64,000 nucleotides of DNA, taken from Exiguobacterium sp. Lineage in GTDB: Bacteria; Bacillota; Bacilli; Exiguobacteriales; Exiguobacteriaceae. Below are positions 58,724 to 64,000 of the stretch, piece by piece (the first letter of the stretch is position 1; each line of letters opens with the position of its first letter). The notes below the pieces were generated by a model, which did no database searches, had not been told where the DNA came from, and saw only the letters and a program-made list of their open reading frames with translations. Where the stretch lies: assembly GCF_020832205.1 (NCBI RefSeq), contig NZ_JAFIFD010000013.1, positions 62,001 through 126,000 of the forward strand. The letters are read 5' to 3'. The position numbers and the translations under genes were made by a program.

Positions 58724-60797
58724 AACAATACTTCATCTCATACACTTTCACTTCACCTGGTTTCAAATCGATCCACAGGTCCCAGTTTTCATCGAAACGA
58801 TGCTCCGCATACGGCCACGAGTTCGGTGAGTACACCATCTCGGCGAAACGGCTCGCGTTCCAGTTGCGGCGACGAACGCCGTCAAGCGGGACCGTCCCTT
58901 GTAACGAATGATGCATATCCGTATTCGCGACGATGATGAGCGTCTCGTTCGTGTCCGCCCGTAGCCAGGCGAGACCGATGAACGGAGCGTCCATGTACGG
59001 CATCGTCAGCGGCTCGAAATGGCTCGGATTGACGAGCACGTCGAGCCACCGGCGCCGGATCCCGGCCACTTGGTGCATAAGTTCGATCATTTCATTGCGT
59101 TCCGGATGGTCCCAATGGAACTGATAGGCGTCAAAGAACGCAAGTTTTCCGAAGTAAGGGTCCGTCGGGAACAATTGATACGCTTCTTCAGGCCGGCAAT
59201 CAAGTCCGGTGTTCATCGGCTGCGTCTCGTAAAGTTCAAGCCCCGAGTTCGTCATCGGCACCCCGTTCGGCATGAAACCGTTCAAGACAGTGAGCAGACG
59301 ACTCGCTCGGCGTCCCCCGTCACGCGTCGCGAGACGACGTGTATCCGCTGTCTCACCGGCAGCAAATACCGGGAGCGGCAAGAAGCGAGAATCATAGATG
59401 AATTGGTGGGTCTCGTGTGTGTCGAAGCGCGGTTCTTTATAAAATCCGTAACCGATCACCATGTTGTAACCCGCATCGCGTGCCGCCCATGCCCCTGCTT
59501 CAATCAACTCTTCAGCGATGAAGCTGAAGTTAGAGTCGAGCTCACGCGGCTCTGTCAAAATGCGTTGTGCCAAGTCGACCGGCAAGGCGTGGCCCATGTC
59601 GATCCGAGCGCCATCGATCCCGTATTCCCGTTGATAATGCGGGATGATGTCGGCAAGCATCGCCCAGAGCGGTTCGTTGATCTGTTCGCCGCGGAACTGG
59701 TTCGACTTGATCGAATCGAACAAGATGTACGGCGCCAAGTTCGCCTCGTTCACGTACGGCGCGGCCGCTGTCGGATGATCGAGGAACAAGCGGAAATAGG
59801 TGACGTCCGACCATGGAGGTTGCGGGTCGTTGATGCAATCCGAGAACGCCGGGGCCGTCGTCAATCCGAATTCGCGCTCAATGACGGCAAGTAAGTTCTC
59901 TTCCGGGTGCTCGGTCACATACTGCTTCACATCTTCCCATTTCTTCGCATCGACACGGTTCGGTGCCATCGAGAAGCGACGCAAGTGGTGCCACACATCC
60001 TCTGACCCGTAAATCATCGGCAAGAAGGCGTACTCCGGTTTCACATTCTCTCCGATACCTGGGACGTGCGGCGGATGGTAATGATCGAGTTCCGTCACCG
60101 GGATCCAATAAAACCACTCGGGGTTCTCGAGGATCAACCGGTTGTCCCGGGAACACGTCCGTGGGATGACGTCAATGACGACCCTGATCCCGACCATGTG
60201 ACACGCTTCGACGAAAGCGGCGAACTCTTCTTCGACCGTCAACCCGTCTCCCGTGAGCGTCTCTTTTAACTCTTCATCGATGGCAAAGAAATCTTGGACG
60301 GCGTATGGGGAGCCGAACTCTCCTTTTTTGTTCTTGTGGCTATGTTGCGAGATCGGTAACAAGAATAACGTATCGATGCCCATGTACAACAAGTGCGGTA
60401 ACAAAGCGAGCGTCTTCACGAACGTGCCCGTGTCTTTCATCCCTTGTGAGTTTTCCATCTCGACATAGCCGGAGCCATCATGGTCCCAAGACGTCGAAGT
60501 CCGGACTTGCATCGAGTAGACCGAGGCGCGTTTAATCCAATCGCCGCCTGTCTGCAAATGGCCGTCAGCCTTTGCGACAGACTGATGATAGTCCCGTCCG
60601 TCCACTTTGTGCGGGAGGATGCCTTTCTCAATCGTCTCAATTAAAAAGTCGTACGGATTGACCCGTTCAACACCGTCACGGACCGGTTCGGACGAAAACC
60701 GCATCCGATTCCATAAGGTGGGGATTTCGTAATGTAAATCGGTCCGCTTTGTTTTTAAGACCTGATGTAACTTTTTTAACGACGAGTTCTCTGGCAT
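58722..60797 (-). CDS. GH13-family glycoside hydrolase
   Basis: A 691-residue cytoplasmic TIM-barrel enzyme of the alpha-amylase family. Visible parts are a barrel start with LLPHLLYMGIDTLFLLPISQH, VRVVIDVIPRTCSRDNR (region 1), IDGARIDMGHALP with the nucleophile Asp (region 2), and NFSFIAEELIEAG with the acid/base Glu (region 3). No secretion signal is present. Activity is on alpha-glucan or maltodextrin-type substrates, but the exact one is not assigned. The ATG at 60797 has AAGGAG seven bases before. A perfect cre box lies upstream. Confidence 0.85.
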   Translation of the reverse strand: MPENSSLKKLHQVLKTKRTDLHYEIPTLWNRMRFSSEPVRDGVERVNPYDFLIETIEKGILPHKVDGRDYHQSVAKADGHLQTGGDWIKRASVYSMQVRTSTSWDHDGSGYVEMENSQGMKDTGTFVKTLALLPHLLYMGIDTLFLLPISQHSHKNKKGEFGSPYAVQDFFAIDEELKETLTGDGLTVEEEFAAFVEACHMVGIRVVIDVIPRTCSRDNRLILENPEWFYWIPVTELDHYHPPHVPGIGENVKPEYAFLPMIYGSEDVWHHLRRFSMAPNRVDAKKWEDVKQYVTEHPEENLLAVIEREFGLTTAPAFSDCINDPQPPWSDVTYFRLFLDHPTAAAPYVNEANLAPYILFDSIKSNQFRGEQINEPLWAMLADIIPHYQREYGIDGARIDMGHALPVDLAQRILTEPRELDSNFSFIAEELIEAGAWAARDAGYNMVIGYGFYKEPRFDTHETHQFIYDSRFLPLPVFAAGETADTRRLATRDGGRRASRLLTVLNGFMPNGVPMTNSGLELYETQPMNTGLDCRPEEAYQLFPTDPYFGKLAFFDAYQFHWDHPERNEMIELMHQVAGIRRRWLDVLVNPSHFEPLTMPYMDAPFIGLAWLRADTNETLIIVANTDMHHSLQGTVPLDGVRRRNWNASRFAEMVYSPNSWPYAEHRFDENWDLWIDLKPGEVKVYEMKYC

Positions 60798-60837
60798 AGT
60801 TATTCTCCTTATGATTGAAATCGTACCTCTTCCCAAT

Positions 60838-60851
60838 TGTAAACGATAACA
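60838..60851 (-). promoter_or_regulatory. cre box before the GH13 gene
   Basis: TGTAAACGATAACA matches the cre consensus TGWAANCGNTNWCA at every position, 41 bp before the GH13 start and overlapping its likely promoter. Repression by CcpA when preferred sugar is present is expected. Confidence 0.8.
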
Positions 60852-60968
60852 AGGCACGGCTTATTGTCTTTTTATACATTTACCCGTTTTTTTCCTTTTC
60901 CAAAAAAATATTTTGTGCCGAACGAGACAAAATATTGTACGATGGTCATCAGAAGGGAGGGAACGATC

Positions 60969-61589
60969 ATGTCTCAGCGTAAATGGCTCGCACTCTTCGG
61001 CGCATTGGCCGTCTTGCTCGTGCTCGTCATCACCAGTTTCATCATCCAGTTACGGAACACGAACGAACGGATTGAAGTGATTCACGGTGAACGGCTCGAT
61101 TCGTATCAAGCGATCGAAGAGATCATGTACTATAACATCGAGCGGGCCAACGCCATCCGTGGTCTTCTCGCCTACGATGACCGACGCTTCTTAGAAGCCT
61201 ATTACAGCATGTCCCAACGAGCGAAAGAGTTGAAAGCGTCCATCGCCAGCGACCCGAGCACACCAAGCTCGCTTCTCGACTTGTTATATCGGGATGGGAT
61301 TTGGGAGCAAGAAGCCGATCGCGTCCTCGTCATTTACGAAGCTGGTAATATCGACGAAGCGACCGCCGTGGCCGAAACGATGACCGATCAACGTCAGACC
61401 ATTCTCGAAGATTTGCGCTCACTGAAAAAGATGCAATACAATGACATCCGGAAGCAATTGACAGCGACACAACGAGAAATCGACCTCGCGATCCAGGCAC
61501 TGTTATCGCTAGCAATTTTACTCACCGCCACGTTCATCATCCTCGTGTTTTTACTATTCAAAATACGAAAAAAGACCGATCATGACTGA
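60969..61589 (+). CDS. 4HB-type sensor protein without output domain
   Basis: A 206-residue protein: an N-terminal membrane helix (LALFGALAVLLVLVITSFIIQL), an extracytoplasmic helical bundle (about 30-175) resembling the four-helix-bundle sensor of chemoreceptors (NTNERIEVIHGERLDSYQAIEEIMYYNIERANAIRGLLAY), a second helix (LLSLAILLTATFIILVFLLF) and a very short basic tail. There is no HAMP or signalling domain. The start at 60969 has GGGAGG eight bases before. It could sense and pass a signal to a partner protein, or be a decoy receptor. Confidence 0.75.
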   Translation: MSQRKWLALFGALAVLLVLVITSFIIQLRNTNERIEVIHGERLDSYQAIEEIMYYNIERANAIRGLLAYDDRRFLEAYYSMSQRAKELKASIASDPSTPSSLLDLLYRDGIWEQEADRVLVIYEAGNIDEATAVAETMTDQRQTILEDLRSLKKMQYNDIRKQLTATQREIDLAIQALLSLAILLTATFIILVFLLFKIRKKTDHD

Positions 61590-61600
61590 CCGGTCCTTCC

Positions 61601-61627
61601 CCTCAAGCTTGCTTGAGGCTTTTTTTC
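61601..61627 (+). terminator. Terminator of the 4HB gene
   Basis: The stem CCTCAAGC/GCTTGAGG with a 2-base loop is followed by CTTTTTTT. It overlaps the end of the cadA-like gene on the other strand. Confidence 0.85.
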
Positions 61628-63660
61628 GTACCATGGATCAAGCGGGTCGCGTTCGCGATGGCGAGCAAGGCGACGCCAACGTCCGCAAAAACGGCCTCCC
61701 ACATCGAAGCGATACCGAGGACCCCGAGAACGAGGAACAATGCCTTCATCCCAAACGCGAACGCGATATTTTGCCAGACGATGCGCTTCGTCCGTTTTCC
61801 AAGGTCGATGGCGGCGACGATGTCGCTCGGCGCATCGTTCATCAAGACGACGTCTGCAGCTGTGACTGCCGCGTCACTGCCGATGCCTCCCATGACGAGT
61901 CCGACGTCGGCTCGCGCTAGCGCGGCCGCATCATTCAACCCGTCGCCGACGAAAGCGACTTTTCCATGCCGAACCAACCGTTCGACCGCCTCGACTTTTT
62001 GATGCGGCAAAAGCTCGCTTTTCACGTCATCGATGGCGAGCTCTCGCCCGACCTTGTCGGCGACAGCCGCCCGGTCCCCCGTCAACATGACGGTTCGATA
62101 TCCACGGCGCTTCAACGAAGCGACCGCCTCGACAGCGTCCTGCTTCACTGTATCCATTAACTCGATCCGTCCGAGCCAACGGTCGTTCCTCATTACGTGA
62201 ACGTTCGTCCCGACTCTTGCCTCGGTCACTGCATGTCCCAGTTTTTCCATATAGCGGGCACTCCCGACGTAGATTCGGTCCGTCCCGTCAAGCGCCATGA
62301 GACCATACCCCGGCTCTTCTCGCACATCGGCGAATGCTGTCGTCTCTCCTGCTCGCGCCACAATCGCTGCGGCAAGCGGGTGCGTCGAAGCGATTTCAAC
62401 TCGTGCCGCAAGTTTTAATAACGCTTCTTCTGACATTTGTCCGTCTGTCTCGACTGCGGTCACGTCAAAACGTCCGGTCGTAAGCGTCCCGGTCTTATCG
62501 AACACAATCGTGTCGACCTCGGCGAGCGTGTCTAAATACTCGCCGCCTTTCACCAAAATCCCCCGTCTTGAGCCCGCCCCGATGCCGCCGAAATAACCGA
62601 GCGGAATCGAGATAACGAGGGCACAAGGACAGCTGATCACAAGGAAAATCAAGGCCCGGTATACCCATTCCTCTAAATTCCCGACGAAAAGAGGCGGTAC
62701 GAACGCGACGACGGCAGCCAATCCGACAACGATCGGTGTATACACTTTGGCGAGACGCGTGATCATCTGCTCCGTCTTCGCCTTGTTCGCACTCGCCTGT
62801 TCCACGAGCGCAATCATTTTTTGCAGGCTCGACTCTTTCGCGGAACGTTCCACCTCGATTTCAAGGCGCCCGTCTAAGTTCAACATTCCAGCGAGCACGA
62901 TATCCCCGGGACCTGTTTGGCGGGGAAGTGATTCACCTGTAAGGGACGCCGTGTCGAGTGAACTTGCTCCCGTCACGATTCTTCCATCCATCGGCACGTG
63001 CTCCCCGGCCCGGACGATGATGACCGTACCGATCTCGACGTCTTCTGGATGACGCTCGATTTCTTTCCCTTCGATAAAGACCCGTGCCTTCGTCGGCTTC
63101 ATGTTCAACAACGACTGGATCGAACGGCGTGAAGCTCTCACGGCCCGACCTTGGACATATTCACCGAGTTGATAAAATAACATGACCGCTACTGCTTCCG
63201 GATATTCCGCGATTGCGAACGCCCCAAGCGTCGCCACGGTCATAAGAAACTTTTCATCAAACCACTCGCGGTTCCAGATGTTACGGACCGCCGTGTAAAC
63301 CACGTCGTATCCGGCAATCACGTAGGCGAGCACGTACAGGAGGAGCGAGTCGGTAAACAAGCCGAAACCGAGCAAGGCGAGCGCGACCCCAAAACGCCAA
63401 AGCAATCGGTCTGCTTTCGTGTCCGCTTCGTCTTTGCGGACGAAGTGGGCACCCGGTTCAATCCGCTCCATCGTCGCCTCGATGGAACGAAGCATTTCTT
63501 CACGATCGGACGGACCGACCCACTCAATCACCATTTGACTCGTGGCAAAGTCGATCCGGCAAGATGCGACACCGTCCTGCTCTGTGACGCGCCGCTCAAT
63601 CTTCGCCGCACAGTTCGTGCAAGTGATCCCTTCGACCGGCAAGACATCTCGTTTTTCCAT
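61603..63660 (-). CDS. cadA: Cd/Zn/Pb-exporting P1B-type ATPase (CadA/ZntA type)
   Basis: A 685-residue pump. It has an N-terminal metal-binding domain with Cys14 and Cys17 (GITCTNCAAK), the membrane motif SCPCALVIS (CPC), phosphorylation Asp in DKTGTLT, and the hinge GDGLNDAAAL. Short tail LIHGTKKSLKQA. CadA-type pumps export divalent soft metals; the CPC form with an N-terminal HMA domain fits Cd/Zn/Pb. An ArsR/CadC-type gene precedes it. The ATG at 63660 has GAGGAGG upstream, and an operator-like palindrome lies just before it. Confidence 0.9.
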   Translation of the reverse strand: MEKRDVLPVEGITCTNCAAKIERRVTEQDGVASCRIDFATSQMVIEWVGPSDREEMLRSIEATMERIEPGAHFVRKDEADTKADRLLWRFGVALALLGFGLFTDSLLLYVLAYVIAGYDVVYTAVRNIWNREWFDEKFLMTVATLGAFAIAEYPEAVAVMLFYQLGEYVQGRAVRASRRSIQSLLNMKPTKARVFIEGKEIERHPEDVEIGTVIIVRAGEHVPMDGRIVTGASSLDTASLTGESLPRQTGPGDIVLAGMLNLDGRLEIEVERSAKESSLQKMIALVEQASANKAKTEQMITRLAKVYTPIVVGLAAVVAFVPPLFVGNLEEWVYRALIFLVISCPCALVISIPLGYFGGIGAGSRRGILVKGGEYLDTLAEVDTIVFDKTGTLTTGRFDVTAVETDGQMSEEALLKLAARVEIASTHPLAAAIVARAGETTAFADVREEPGYGLMALDGTDRIYVGSARYMEKLGHAVTEARVGTNVHVMRNDRWLGRIELMDTVKQDAVEAVASLKRRGYRTVMLTGDRAAVADKVGRELAIDDVKSELLPHQKVEAVERLVRHGKVAFVGDGLNDAAALARADVGLVMGGIGSDAAVTAADVVLMNDAPSDIVAAIDLGKRTKRIVWQNIAFAFGMKALFLVLGVLGIASMWEAVFADVGVALLAIANATRLIHGTKKSLKQA

Positions 63661-63673
63661 CGTACCCCTCCTC

Positions 63674-63725
63674 ATTCAAACATCCATTTGAATATATGAT
63701 AACGCGTCCGCGCTCATCCCGCAAT
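63674..63725 (-). promoter_or_regulatory. Promoter and CadC-type operator before the metal pump
   Basis: ATTCAAA-N6-TTTGAAT on the minus strand (63693-63674) resembles the S. aureus CadC operator core TCAAATAAATATTTGA. A -35 TTGCGG and -10 TATCAT with 17 bp spacing lie upstream, so the pump has its own promoter in addition to any read-through from cadC. Confidence 0.65.
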
Positions 63726-63727
63726 AC

Positions 63728-63763
63728 AAAAAAAGCGCCTCCCGCTACGCAGCGGCAGACACT
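63728..63763 (-). terminator. Terminator between cadC and cadA
   Basis: An imperfect stem (CCGCT/AGCGG core with flanking pairs) is followed by seven T on the minus strand. It separates the regulator and the pump. Confidence 0.65.
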
Positions 63764-64000
63764 CATGATTCGATCGGTCGTTGTTCGGCACTGTGGGCCA
63801 TCGCAATCTCGACGAGGAGACGGACATGGTCGTCATCGAGCGAATAGTAGACGACTTTCCCCTCTTTCCGATATTTGACGAGCCCTTGTTCAAGCAACGT
63901 CCGGAGATGATGGGACGCCGTCGCATTCGAGTGACCGATGACGGCCGCCACATCACAAACGCATAATTCTGCTTCAAGCGTCAATACGTACAGCACTTTT
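63763..64000 (-). CDS. cadC: ArsR/SmtB-family metalloregulator, CadC-like (N terminus cut by window edge)
   Basis: About 77 codons are present; the N-terminal part lies beyond the right edge. The fragment has an ArsR winged-helix with LCVCD, where CadC binds metal, then VAAVIGHSNATASHHLRTLLEQGLVKYRKEGKVVYYSL and a C-terminal helix (DDDHVRLLVEIAMAHSA) with Asp/His that in family members bind Zn. It represses the adjacent pump gene until Cd/Zn/Pb is present. It ends 102 bp before cadA. Confidence 0.88.
   Translation of the reverse strand, partial: KVLYVLTLEAELCVCDVAAVIGHSNATASHHLRTLLEQGLVKYRKEGKVVYYSLDDDHVRLLVEIAMAHSAEQRPIES

Noticed and set aside
59019-59894. A 291-codon plus-strand frame inside the GH13 gene
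   Set aside because: It is antisense to a gene with clear catalytic motifs and has no ribosome site or known domain.
1-64000. Search for CRISPR arrays, insertion sequences, phage modules or integrases
   Set aside because: No spaced direct repeats, transposase-like proteins or terminal inverted repeats were seen on either strand.

Overview
The window looks like a chromosomal segment of a Gram-positive, low-to-moderate GC Bacillota, most likely an Exiguobacterium-type Bacilli. This is inferred from the B. subtilis-like gene families (YtrA, Fnr with a C-terminal cluster, YumC, CypC, YidD, PspC, LCP, a T-box on asnA), the strong GGAGG ribosome binding sites, the many TTG starts and the mostly intrinsic terminators. 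No insertion sequence, phage module, integrase or CRISPR array was seen. Most genes are housekeeping or transport functions in short operons.

Layout. 1-700: the end of a YtrA-type GntR/ABC operon with two operators. 736-1341: a P-loop kinase. 1393-3695: a three-gene ba3-type cytochrome oxidase operon, including a 39-residue subunit IIa, preceded by an Fnr-type box. 3883-4596: an Fnr regulator. 4.8-14.7 kb: aldehyde dehydrogenase, MFS exporters, deoD, a YesMN-type two-component pair, an M48 protease fused to ankyrin repeats, and a glucose/sorbosone dehydrogenase-like lipoprotein. 14.8-18.05 kb: nosD-nosL-nosY-nosF without nosZ. 18.2-22.9 kb: a sugar ABC importer split by a T-box-controlled asnA. 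23.1-28.5 kb: fhs plus a lipase-like hydrolase, then an SH3-repeat glucosaminidase. 28.5-29.9 kb: a three-gene cassette with an Imm11/DUF1629-like protein. 30 kb: two tRNA-Gly genes.

30.3-36.6 kb: MBL hydrolase, a 34-residue membrane protein, a ResA-like thioredoxin, an aldose-epimerase-like protein, PspC, an LCP enzyme and an unrecognised 304-residue protein. 37-49.7 kb: GNATs, VOC epimerase, Fur-box-controlled YumC and YusV, ICMT-like protein, a DUF368 (PopT) lipid-carrier transporter, P450 CypC, K+ channel, AGCS symporter, YidD, ProC and DUF554. 49.9-64 kb: tRNA-Val, a TetR/SMR pair operon, an M29 aminopeptidase, YitT, a PAS-GGDEF-EAL protein, a GH13 enzyme, a 4HB sensor-only protein, and a cadC/cadA metal-resistance pair cut by the right edge.

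Connections. Several carbohydrate genes (the YesMN pair, both halves of the sugar importer, the GH13 enzyme) carry cre-like boxes, suggesting CcpA control. The oxidase, Fnr and the orphan nos cluster could together form a low-oxygen and copper-handling theme; that link is inference. Start codons were often moved downstream of the longest reading frame to fit a ribosome binding site.
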